Shown here one piece after another: positions 47,844 through 56,480 of a stretch of DNA of 64,000 nucleotides (within the stretch, counting starts at the first letter, position 1; every line of letters begins with the position of its first letter). The stretch comes from Cellvibrio sp. OA-2007 (GTDB taxonomy: Bacteria > Pseudomonadota > Gammaproteobacteria > Pseudomonadales > Cellvibrionaceae). Location of the stretch: NCBI RefSeq assembly GCF_000953825.1, contig NZ_BBUL01000020.1, positions 186,001 through 250,000 on the forward strand, read 5' to 3'. Under the pieces are notes generated by a model. The model had not been told where the DNA came from and did no database searches. It was given only the letters and a program-made list of their open reading frames with translations. The position numbers and the translations under genes were made by a program.

Positions 47844-47897
47844 CGCAAAGGTAAATAACCAGGCTTTGTCTTCCAGAATTGATTGAGGATTTACACC

Positions 47898-50069
47898 ATG
47901 AAAAAAATAACGTTATTAAGCGCAGTTTGTTTAAGCGCAGGTTTGGTTGCTTGCGGTGGCGGCGACCCGAAAAGTGCATCATCCAAGCCAGACAGTTTAC
48001 TGCCCGAGGGCTATGTACCACCTTCATCGGCGAGCAGTTCATCGTCATCGACTTCAGCGATTGTGAATCAAACAATCCCGTATCATGAAAATTTTGATGC
48101 GGCGAATAATACCCGGCTGTTTTTTTCGGCCAATTACAAAGCCTTGAATAGCGATGCGACTCTGCCGTTTTATTTTGCGACGGGAGGATTTTTGGATGAG
48201 TTGGGTAACCCATCGCCTACGGCTACTTCCTGGATTACCGCTGATGCCAATCGCAAATTACGTATTGGTAACGGTCGTTTGAGTTTGGGTCAAACCAAGT
48301 TGGAGGTGAACACCACTACGGCGGATACCAGCATTCCTACCTGGGGTGAGTTTGATTTGAGTAAGGCTTACACCGTTTCGTTTTGTGTGGTGGAAGTGAG
48401 CTCGCCCAGTTCCAGTAATTTTGAAATCTACGTGGATAACAATACTACGGGCGGGAACAACTCCATCTATGGTGCGGGCAATGCCTCGCGCATTCTGCAG
48501 GTTGCAACCCATACATTGGTGCCGGGCGTACGCAAAAGTGTAACTGTGCCTGCGCCGGGAGCTGCTTTAATCGGTAGTAAAACGTCCTTCTTTCAATTCC
48601 GCGTCTCCAGCGGTGGCTATGCAGTCATTGATGATCTGGTGGTGGAATACGCCGATCAGCCACACAACTTCAACCTACCCGCCTGTATGGCAGAAACTTC
48701 CATTGCGCCCGCACCGGAAGTGGCACCAGCAACACCCGATGCACCTACTGTATTGGCTGGCGATGCACAAATTACCGTGACCTGGCCGAGTGTGGGCTTG
48801 GATGTAACCTATGAGCTGCTCTACAACACTATCGACTCCACCAATGGGGCCACCGCGTTTTCTGGTAATCCGCTCACCGGTACTAGCGCGACTATCGAGC
48901 AATTGACCAACGGCCAGCCGTATTACATTTTCTTGCGTGCTAAAAATGTGATTGGCACTAGCGAATACAGCGCCAGTGCCACTGCCACTCCGGCCGCGCC
49001 GACCGGCGTAGATGGCGATTACACCTGGGGTTTCAACCCGGAAGCCTACAAAGCTGTTGATGGCCTGTTCAGTTCGGCTTATTCCGATTCGGGCAACAAC
49101 AATATTGCCACTTCTGAGCTGGAGCGCAGTGTGGATGGTGTGTTGGTCTTCCTCAACAACGGCACCGCCTTGCGCTTCCGTGGCAATGACAACAAGTGGA
49201 ATTACAACGGCCACTCTTGGTCCGACGGCAGCAGCACCTTGACCCCTGAGGTGGGTGCACAAGCACCAGGTTTGCGCGCCTATGTTGGCTTCCCGGTTGA
49301 CAGTGGTCGTGCGGTAACGCTGGAAGTGGATTTCACTCAAACTGGTAGTTCGGTTAATGGCAAAATTGTGTTGATCGGCAGTGACAACACCGTCTTGGCA
49401 AGCAAAGCCGCACCCGCTAGCAGCAGCGACACCATCAGCATCAGCTTGCCGGTCGGGCACAAGTTGAGCCATATCAAGGTGATCTATTCCCGTGAAGGCG
49501 ATAGCTCCGGCGGGGTGAATATCGGCCCAGTGAGAAAAATCTACACCCCAGCGGTTGGGTTACTCAGTGAAACGTTTGATCTAGCCGATGCCGCCAACTT
49601 CTTCACTATTGCCTACAAAACCATGCCGGGCGATACAAGCTTGCCATTTTATGTTGCGACTTCAGGCGGCACTCGTATCACCTTTGCCGATGGCGCGTTG
49701 AGTATGACCAATGCGCGGTTTACGTTTGGTGATAAAGGCGGGGAAACTGCAGCAGAGGTTCAGCCAAATGGCGTGTTGGATTTATCCAAACCCTATCGCT
49801 TGAGCTTTACCGTCACAGCGGCGGCAGGAAGCGGTAATTTCCAGGTTTATGTGGATAACAATACCACCAGCGCGGGTAAATCTATCCACGCGGCGATCAG
49901 CAGCACCGCATCGCGTTTGCTGCAAACCGCGGCAGATTCGATCACTACTTTCCCCCATGAAGTGGTGATTGAGTCGGATGTGGGCACTGCTACCTCCTTC
50001 TTCCAGATCCGGGCGGATAGCAGTGTTACCAATCTGACTATCGATAACCTCAAACTCGAATATCAATAA
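47898..50069 (+). CDS. Non-catalytic modular lipoprotein, putative surface pectin-binding protein
   Basis: This 723-residue lipoprotein starts at the ATG 47898 with GAGGA upstream (MKKITLLSAVCLSAGLVACG; lipobox LVAC). After a short serine linker come a module of type A (about 55-255), a fibronectin type III domain (about 275-366), a module of type B (about 374-550, YTWGFNPEAYKAVDGLFSSA) and a second type A module (about 554-723, with VYVDNNTTSAGKS). No catalytic domain is seen. Type A recurs twice in the 56481-61553 enzyme and type B at the C-terminus of the 50611-56274 enzyme. Position directly after the TonB receptor and shared modules suggest a surface glycan-binding partner of the receptor. 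This role is inference. Confidence 0.85.
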   Translation: MKKITLLSAVCLSAGLVACGGGDPKSASSKPDSLLPEGYVPPSSASSSSSSTSAIVNQTIPYHENFDAANNTRLFFSANYKALNSDATLPFYFATGGFLDELGNPSPTATSWITADANRKLRIGNGRLSLGQTKLEVNTTTADTSIPTWGEFDLSKAYTVSFCVVEVSSPSSSNFEIYVDNNTTGGNNSIYGAGNASRILQVATHTLVPGVRKSVTVPAPGAALIGSKTSFFQFRVSSGGYAVIDDLVVEYADQPHNFNLPACMAETSIAPAPEVAPATPDAPTVLAGDAQITVTWPSVGLDVTYELLYNTIDSTNGATAFSGNPLTGTSATIEQLTNGQPYYIFLRAKNVIGTSEYSASATATPAAPTGVDGDYTWGFNPEAYKAVDGLFSSAYSDSGNNNIATSELERSVDGVLVFLNNGTALRFRGNDNKWNYNGHSWSDGSSTLTPEVGAQAPGLRAYVGFPVDSGRAVTLEVDFTQTGSSVNGKIVLIGSDNTVLASKAAPASSSDTISISLPVGHKLSHIKVIYSREGDSSGGVNIGPVRKIYTPAVGLLSETFDLADAANFFTIAYKTMPGDTSLPFYVATSGGTRITFADGALSMTNARFTFGDKGGETAAEVQPNGVLDLSKPYRLSFTVTAAAGSGNFQVYVDNNTTSAGKSIHAAISSTASRLLQTAADSITTFPHEVVIESDVGTATSFFQIRADSSVTNLTIDNLKLEYQ

Positions 50070-50610
50070 ACGGTTTGTGGCTTAGCAAGCTCGCCCGGCT
50101 AGCAATAGCCGGGCGAATTTGTTTTAAGGAGGTGAGAAGCACAGAAATTTTTAGGCGCATGAATGATTAATCATACTTGTGGCTAGCATTTGCTCAATCC
50201 TTGGGTATAGAATGCGAAAGCCTTCACAGAAAGGCGAAAAGAGGCGCCATTTACCTCTCTTGCATGCACTAATAAGTTTAAGCACCGCATGCTGATTGGT
50301 TGGCACACTCACAATAAGAGGCTCAGCCTCAATCCCTCGGCAACGTGTATTCCTCAAGATAGTTGACTCAATTCATCCTCTCGCGGGATGGGCTTCGACG
50401 TTTGTTATTGATTCATAAAGTTTTTTTACAGCCATGAGCTGTGGCCGGTAGCGGATAAATCCGCACTGGACCTAATAAGAAAGTAACGGTTGGCAGTGTG
50501 TTTTCACTAAATGGTTGATACCAGAGGCTATCGTCAGCCCTCTGGCGGTAGTTCTTTGTCTGAATTTGGCGCAGCCAAATCCAAGAATAACTACAAATAG
50601 TGAGAGCATC
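50070..50610. other. 541-base gap ahead of the PL1-CE8 gene, with leader hairpins
   Basis: Beyond the terminator there is a palindrome ATGATTAATCAT (50163-50174) and a run of short perfect inverted repeats near the gene: ACAGC/GCTGT (50428-50442), GCGGAT-AA-ATCCGC (50451-50464), CCAGAGG/CCTCTGG (50521-50545) and ATTTGGC/GCCAAAT (50564-50580). The last two lie within 90 bases of the start codon, so they are probably in the 5' leader. A minus-strand frame at 50151-50357 is not supported as a gene. Confidence 0.55.
50091..50125 (+). terminator. Terminator after the receptor/lipoprotein pair
   Basis: TCGCCCGGCTA (50091-50101), loop GCAA, TAGCCGGGCGA (50106-50116), then ATTTGTTTT. A perfect 11-base stem. 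Confidence 0.9.
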
Positions 50611-53600
50611 ATGAAAAGCCATGTATTAATCGTTGTTTTACTTTCTGCTTTGCTCAGTGCGTGCGGCGGCGATTCCAAAAAAGGAAACTCGCCCGGTAGC
50701 TCAAGCCCGGTTGGCAATCAACAATCCAGCACTCCCATCGCTGCCAGCTCCGCCCCGGCGGCAAGCAGTTTGGCTGCCGCTTCATCCAAAGCCAGCATGC
50801 AGGTTGGGGTATTTGTGGATGCCTTTGTGGCAGGCATTGGCTATCGCACCCAAAGCCAAAGTGGCGTGACTAACGCGCGCGGCGAGTTTAATTATTTGCC
50901 CGGTGAAACAGTGACCTTTTTTATCGGCGATCTGGTCTTCCCGCCGATTCCGGCCAGAGGCTTGGTGACGCCGCTGGATATGGCGCAATCTTTGGATCCT
51001 TCGTCGCCGATGGTGTTGAACATCGCGCGTTTACTGCAGTCGCTGGACAGCGATGGCAACCCCAGCAACGGTATTACCATTAGCCCTGCCGCAGCCCAAG
51101 CCGCGGTGGCGGTAGATTTTAATCTGAGCCCGGTGCAGTTTGCGGCTTTACCTGCGGTGACTAATTTGGTCGCCAATTCCGGTTCAGTGACCAAATCCCT
51201 CGTGTCTGAACAGCAGGCGCTTGCGCATCTGCTGGATAGCTTTGAACTCGCCGGTGTGCCTGTGCAAGTTTCCAGCTCCAGCCAGAGCTCAGCCATTATC
51301 GTTCAGCCTGGTTCCAGCGCACCCGCGAGTGTTGGCGCGTCTAGTCAAAGCAGTTTGGTAGCGGTTTCGGTGGTTTCATCCTCTTCCAGCAGTGCTATCG
51401 GTCTGGCTTCGTCCGTGGAATCATCCATTCAGGCATCGGTGCAATCGAGTGCGATTGTGGTTCCTGCCTCGTCAGCTCCTGCCTCATCGGCGCCTGTGTC
51501 CAGTGCTGCGGCTTCCTCAGTTGCCAGTAGTCTGGTGGTGGCAACATCATCCAGTACACAATCCAGCGCCGCTTCAAGTGTGGCGCCAAGTGCGTTTGAT
51601 GCCGCTAATGGTTGGGCTTCTGTGGGCACCAATAATCTGGGCGGGACGGGCACTACCGGCGGGGTATCGGCCGATGCTGCGCACACTTACACCGTCACCA
51701 ATCGCAACGAACTGTTGGCGGCGCTCTACACCAATCTGGTCATCAATAACGATGGCAGCTTCACCGGTACGGTGGATAACACGCCCAAAATTATTTATAT
51801 CGAGGGCACGGTTAACCTCAATATGAACAAGGCACTGGTGGAGCAGACCGAAGCAGATTATGTCTGCCCAATCGATGGTGCCAGTATCAAAGTGGCCTAC
51901 AACTTTGAAGATTATAAAAATTTCTATGATCCCAACGGCAGCTGGGGCACGGCCGCACCTTCAGGCGATTGGGAAACCGCGCGCATTTGTGCTTCCAATA
52001 AGCAAAAGGCGGTAGTGCAGATCAAAGTTGGCTCTAACACCAGCATCATTGGCAAGGGCAACAATGCCAAAATTGTGCGCGGCCATGTGCGCCTGAGCCC
52101 GACTTACGACAACATCATCATCCGCAATGTGCATTTTGAAGATGCCTTCGATATGTTCCCGCAGTGGGATCCAACCGACAGCGGCGGCCGCTGGAATTCG
52201 CTGTACGACAATATCAGTGTGGATGGCGCCACCCATGTGTGGATTGATCACTGTACTTTCAGCGATGGCGACAATCACGACAAGCTTTATCCGCCGGTTT
52301 ACGCTGCACCTTACAACCAGCCGGAAATGAAGGTTCAACATCATGATGGCGCGATTGACGTCACTAAAAACTCCAACTATGTGACCTTGTCGTACAACTA
52401 TGTGCACGACCACGACAAGACCCATCTGATTGGTAGCTCTGACACTATCGCCGCCGATAATGGGCCTAAGTTCCTCAAAATCACCATGCATCACAACTAT
52501 TTGAAAGATGTAACCCAGCGCTTGCCGCGGGTGCGCATGGGTATGGTGCATGTGTACAACAACCTGTATGACGGCCAGTTAAAGCCAACCAATGTGGACC
52601 GTCACTATGGCTTTAGTGTTGGTTTGGCCACTGGTCAATTCAGCAAAATGTACGCAGAAAACAACGTATTTGAGATAGGCGCCTCTACTGATGGTGTGCA
52701 AGCGACGGTGGATAACCTCTACAGTGTCAGCTTCAAGGCCACCACCAGTGTGATCAATGCCTGTAAAGCAGCGAGCTATACCGATGCCGATTGCTCCAGT
52801 CTGTTCTATGAAACTGGCAGCCTGTTAAATGGTGCGCCGGTGGATATGATGGCCGCCGCGGTCGCCAATGCCGCTAACCAGACAACACCGCTGGTGCTTA
52901 ACTCCTCGCAGACTTACTGGTCGCCGGCCAGTTACTACAGCTATGAGTTGGATAACACCAGTGGCCTGCGCGATGCCATCATCGCCAAGGCGGGCGCAGG
53001 TCAGTGCAGTGATTGCAGCAATTTGACCAAACCAGTGCCGTCCTCCAGCAGTGCCTCATCGGTTGCCAGCGGTGCGGCTTCGTCAGGTTCAGTCGTGGTA
53101 GGTTCGTCAGCGGCGAGCAGCGGAACCTCTTCCAGCGCCTCATCGGAAGCACCTATTGCGATGAATTGCGGTGCAGATGTGTACTTCTGCGATGACTTCT
53201 CGGCAGCGACTGCCGCCTATTGGAACCTTCTGCCAGCAGCGGGTGCCAATGGTGTGTTTGACCTTTTCACGCAAAACAGCAACCAGATGCTGCGTTACAC
53301 CGCAGCCAGCTCGGGTGGCGTTTTGGCGCTGGTAAAACCGGCGGCCTTTACCGGGGTAACCAGTGGCGATTACTACGTAGAAGCGCGTATTCGTCCGCGC
53401 AATAACTCCACCACAGGCAGCAAGCAGCTGTACATTATTGCCCGCGCGCAAGATGCCAATAACTGGTATGGCGCTGGTTTTAACGTGCAAAGTGCAACCA
53501 CTAGCACGCGTGTGGCGATTGGCAAAATGGTGGGTGGCGTGCTCAGCGACAATATATTTGCGCGCTATAACACCGCCATTGAACAGGGCGCTACCGGCGG

Positions 53601-56274
53601 AACTGATGGCGTTTGGTATACCCTCCGGTTGGAAATGAAAGGCAGTGCGATAGTGGTTTACCTCAATGGTGAACCGGTGATTAGTGGCACGGATAGCAGC
53701 TTCAGCAGCGCAGGGTTGATCGGCCTTTACACCACCAACAAGTCGTTTGAAATTGACGATGTAAAAGTGGGCAATGCCGATGTGAAACCAGTGCAGTTTA
53801 CGGTTGCGCCAGCGTTGACCAGTTACACTGCCGAAGCCGGTGATTTGCCGACATCCGTTACTGTGACCGCGAAAAACCCACTCGGCCAAACCGATACCTA
53901 TACCGCCGTATCGAGCGACACCAATGTAGTGGCGGTCAGTATCAATGGCGCGCAAGTGAGCCTGAACCCGGTGGGTGCAGGGGTGGCAACTATCACCCTG
54001 ACCAGCGCTTCAGACTCCAGTAAAACACACAGTATCAGCGCCACCATCGCGCCCCAGTTTGTGCAACCGAGCCAGACTTACAACTTGAGCGGACGTGTTG
54101 ACCCGGCAGTGGCAGAAGCCAGCGCCCATGTGGATACCCGCCTGTCGATCACCTTTGACTCGGCGCCGGTATTGGGCAGCAGCGGCCGCATCCGTATCTT
54201 CAAAGTCAGCGATGACTCGATTGTAGATACCATCACCCTTAGCGATAACACCGATGCCATAGGTTACAGCGGTCAGGGCATCTACCGTATCGTCAAAACC
54301 AACCCGCTCAGTATCAGTGGCAATACGCTGACCATCGCTGTAGATAACGCCAAACTGGCCTATAACACCGCCTACTATGTGGCGATTGCCGATGGTGTGG
54401 TGACGGGCACTAGCCTCAACGGCACCAGCTTTGTAGGTCTGGGCAAAGCAGCGGGTTGGAGCTTCACCACCAAAACTGCTGCACCGGCAACGGGCGATGT
54501 GACCGTGGATGATAATGGCAGCGCGGACTTCCGCACGGTACAGGGTGCGATCAACCATGTGGTGCAAACGGTCGCCAAAGACACGGCGGCAACTATCACA
54601 GTGAAAAATGGCGATTACCGCGAACTGCTGTTCCTGCGCGGCAAAAACAACCTCACAATTCAGGGCGAAAGCCGCGCCGGCGTGGTGATTCACTACACCA
54701 ATAACGAGGGTATTAACTCCGGAACTGGCGCTAGCCAAGCCGCTGGCTCACCGGCGGGTGGCCGCAGTGTGATGTTGGTAGAAACCTCAGACCTGCTGAA
54801 GTTGGATAACCTCACCTTGAAAAATGACACCTTGATTGGTTCGGGCGGCCAAGCAGAGGTTATCTACTTCAATAATGACACTGGCCGTTTAGTGGCAACA
54901 AACTCCGCCTTTATCTCGGAGCAGGACACCATTCAAGTCAAAGGCTATAGCTGGTTCTACCGCAGTTTGATCGCCGGTAACGTGGACTTTATCTGGGGTA
55001 ACAACCGCGCCGCGCTATTTGAAGAGAGCGAGATTCGCACCCTGGGCGATTCGCGCGGCAATGGCAGTGGCGGCTACATCCTGCAGGCGCGCACTGTGGC
55101 GGCAGCCGACAAGGGCTTTGTGTTCCTCAACTCCAGCCTGACTCGCGGCCAGGGCCCACTTGGTCACACTGTGGCAGATGGCGTGACCTGGTTGGCGCGC
55201 TCAGGTGGCAGTGTCAGCTACTTCGATAACATTGTGTTCGTAAACACCAAAATGGACGCACATATCAACCCGGCTGGCTGGAACATCAGCCCCATGCCCA
55301 ACCCTGCAACACCCACCGCTACCAGCGGCTGGCGTGAATACGGCAGCATGGATATGGGTGGCACCACGTTAAATGTGAGTCAACGTGTTAGCGCCAGTTA
55401 CCAGTTGTCGTTTGGCGAGATGATCAACACTTACTGTAATCGCGCCCAGGTATTTGCGGCCTATAACTCCAGCGCTGGTTGGAACCCGCACCCGAGCGAT
55501 AGCACCGACTGTTTGAACTATGGCGAGAGCAGCTCCGCAAGTCTGGCCAGTTCCAGCGCGCCCGCCTCAAGTGAATCCTCCAGTAGCAGCTCGGCCGGAT
55601 CCAGCACAAGCGCTGCAGCATCAAGCGAGAGCAGTTCATCGGTAAGTTCTGCAGTGGTCAGCGAGGGCTCATCCAGTTCCTCGTCCAGTGTGGCGGCGGT
55701 CACTAAAACCTGGGGCTTTGATTCTTCTGCCTATGCAGTGGCTGGAACCAACTTGTTCGGAGCCGCTTATAACGCCACAGCGGACAACTCGATCAAGATT
55801 ACTGGCGGTGATGTAGCGGTAGATGAACTGGTGTTCAATTCAACGGCCGCAGGTGTTTTACGCTACCGTCCGGCAGGCTCCACCAACAACGCAACCGCCA
55901 ACGCCTTGTGGAATACCAACGGTTCGTTCTTCACCAGCAACAGCGTGATGATGCCAGCGGTTGGCGCCAGCGTTACCAATGTGCGTACCTTTGTTTCGAT
56001 TCCGGTTGAAGCGGGTAAAGCCTTTACGGTAACCGCGACATTCAGACAGACAGGCTCAGGTGCAACAGCGGCCAAAGTCGCGTTTGTGGGCAGTAATGAT
56101 GTAGTTCTGGCAGTTGCTGATGCGGCCTATGGGGTTGCCGGTGGCGCAGAAGGATCAAGTATTACCTTTACGGCAGATGCCAGCCATCAGTTGACTTCGG
56201 TGAAGTTTTTCTACGGGCGTGAAGGCCTGGCGACAGGTGGTGTAAACATTCTAGCAATGACTCGCCAGCAGTAA
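50611..56274 (+). CDS. Giant bifunctional pectate lyase (PL1) / pectin methylesterase (CE8) lipoprotein
   Basis: This 1887-residue lipoprotein (Cys18 in LLSAC) starts at the ATG 50611. The order is: conserved N-terminal module (63-215), Ser/Ala linker (219-330), PL1 pectate lyase (about 327-803) with VWIDHCTF and RLPRVRMG (catalytic Arg likely R637), Ser linker, laminin-G-like sandwich (850-1055), Ig-like domain (1062-1147), SbsA-type Ig-like domain (1154-1288), CE8 pectinesterase (about 1296-1635) with QDT (D1439) and GNVDFIWG (D1459) aspartates, Ser linker (1640-1695), and type B module (1698-1887). De-esterification and beta-elimination in one chain suits methylated pectin. Probably anchored in the outer membrane facing out. 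Confidence 0.93.
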   Translation: MKSHVLIVVLLSALLSACGGDSKKGNSPGSSSPVGNQQSSTPIAASSAPAASSLAAASSKASMQVGVFVDAFVAGIGYRTQSQSGVTNARGEFNYLPGETVTFFIGDLVFPPIPARGLVTPLDMAQSLDPSSPMVLNIARLLQSLDSDGNPSNGITISPAAAQAAVAVDFNLSPVQFAALPAVTNLVANSGSVTKSLVSEQQALAHLLDSFELAGVPVQVSSSSQSSAIIVQPGSSAPASVGASSQSSLVAVSVVSSSSSSAIGLASSVESSIQASVQSSAIVVPASSAPASSAPVSSAAASSVASSLVVATSSSTQSSAASSVAPSAFDAANGWASVGTNNLGGTGTTGGVSADAAHTYTVTNRNELLAALYTNLVINNDGSFTGTVDNTPKIIYIEGTVNLNMNKALVEQTEADYVCPIDGASIKVAYNFEDYKNFYDPNGSWGTAAPSGDWETARICASNKQKAVVQIKVGSNTSIIGKGNNAKIVRGHVRLSPTYDNIIIRNVHFEDAFDMFPQWDPTDSGGRWNSLYDNISVDGATHVWIDHCTFSDGDNHDKLYPPVYAAPYNQPEMKVQHHDGAIDVTKNSNYVTLSYNYVHDHDKTHLIGSSDTIAADNGPKFLKITMHHNYLKDVTQRLPRVRMGMVHVYNNLYDGQLKPTNVDRHYGFSVGLATGQFSKMYAENNVFEIGASTDGVQATVDNLYSVSFKATTSVINACKAASYTDADCSSLFYETGSLLNGAPVDMMAAAVANAANQTTPLVLNSSQTYWSPASYYSYELDNTSGLRDAIIAKAGAGQCSDCSNLTKPVPSSSSASSVASGAASSGSVVVGSSAASSGTSSSASSEAPIAMNCGADVYFCDDFSAATAAYWNLLPAAGANGVFDLFTQNSNQMLRYTAASSGGVLALVKPAAFTGVTSGDYYVEARIRPRNNSTTGSKQLYIIARAQDANNWYGAGFNVQSATTSTRVAIGKMVGGVLSDNIFARYNTAIEQGATGGTDGVWYTLRLEMKGSAIVVYLNGEPVISGTDSSFSSAGLIGLYTTNKSFEIDDVKVGNADVKPVQFTVAPALTSYTAEAGDLPTSVTVTAKNPLGQTDTYTAVSSDTNVVAVSINGAQVSLNPVGAGVATITLTSASDSSKTHSISATIAPQFVQPSQTYNLSGRVDPAVAEASAHVDTRLSITFDSAPVLGSSGRIRIFKVSDDSIVDTITLSDNTDAIGYSGQGIYRIVKTNPLSISGNTLTIAVDNAKLAYNTAYYVAIADGVVTGTSLNGTSFVGLGKAAGWSFTTKTAAPATGDVTVDDNGSADFRTVQGAINHVVQTVAKDTAATITVKNGDYRELLFLRGKNNLTIQGESRAGVVIHYTNNEGINSGTGASQAAGSPAGGRSVMLVETSDLLKLDNLTLKNDTLIGSGGQAEVIYFNNDTGRLVATNSAFISEQDTIQVKGYSWFYRSLIAGNVDFIWGNNRAALFEESEIRTLGDSRGNGSGGYILQARTVAAADKGFVFLNSSLTRGQGPLGHTVADGVTWLARSGGSVSYFDNIVFVNTKMDAHINPAGWNISPMPNPATPTATSGWREYGSMDMGGTTLNVSQRVSASYQLSFGEMINTYCNRAQVFAAYNSSAGWNPHPSDSTDCLNYGESSSASLASSSAPASSESSSSSSAGSSTSAAASSESSSSVSSAVVSEGSSSSSSSVAAVTKTWGFDSSAYAVAGTNLFGAAYNATADNSIKITGGDVAVDELVFNSTAAGVLRYRPAGSTNNATANALWNTNGSFFTSNSVMMPAVGASVTNVRTFVSIPVEAGKAFTVTATFRQTGSGATAAKVAFVGSNDVVLAVADAAYGVAGGAEGSSITFTADASHQLTSVKFFYGREGLATGGVNILAMTRQQ

Positions 56275-56300
56275 TTCTGTTGATGAGTAAGTAGTTAGCA

Positions 56301-56328
56301 CAGAGCCCCGACCTTTAGGGGCTTTGTT
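56301..56328 (+). terminator. Terminator after the PL1-CE8 gene
   Basis: AGCCCC (56304-56309) and GGGGCT (56318-56323), extended by a CAG/TTG arm with a G-U pair, and followed by TTGTTG. A moderate intrinsic terminator. A second short stem GCCGGT-CA-ACCGGC lies at 56355-56368. Confidence 0.7.
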
Positions 56329-56406
56329 GCAACACAAAGGTTGTTTAATAAAAAGCCGGTCAACCGGCGCAAAAATCGTGCACTAGTAATCGGTCTTGAT
56401 AAATAA

Positions 56407-56437
56407 CCAGCGCTTTGTACCCGGTACAAAGCGCTGG
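56407..56437 (+). promoter_or_regulatory. Perfect 14-base inverted repeat in the leader of the double pectate-lyase gene
   Basis: CCAGCGCTTTGTAC (56407-56420), loop CCG, GTACAAAGCGCTGG (56424-56437), 43 bases before the start codon. The left flank TAAATAACCAG followed by GCTTTGT is also found before the lipoprotein gene (47852-47870), where no right arm exists. It could be an mRNA 5' stabiliser or an operator. Confidence 0.6.
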
Positions 56438-56480
56438 CTATCCAATAACAAAAACGAAAACGGTTTATCAGGAATCAATC

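Noticed and set aside
50151-50357. Minus-strand frame of 68 codons upstream of the PL1-CE8 gene
   Set aside because: No ribosome binding site and no recognisable product; it covers the probable promoter region of a large gene. It may be part of a dispersed intergenic sequence, which could not be tested here.
50420-50610. Riboswitch in the leader of the PL1-CE8 gene
   Set aside because: The stems are separate short hairpins and do not fit the core of any riboswitch class I know. Kept only as leader hairpins.
51265-51600. Dense short repeats in serine codons, considered as CRISPR or satellite-like repeats
   Set aside because: They are in frame, encode Ser/Ala-rich linkers and have no regular repeat-spacer structure. 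The same applies to the linkers at 57151-57530, 55530-55695 and 59180-59455.
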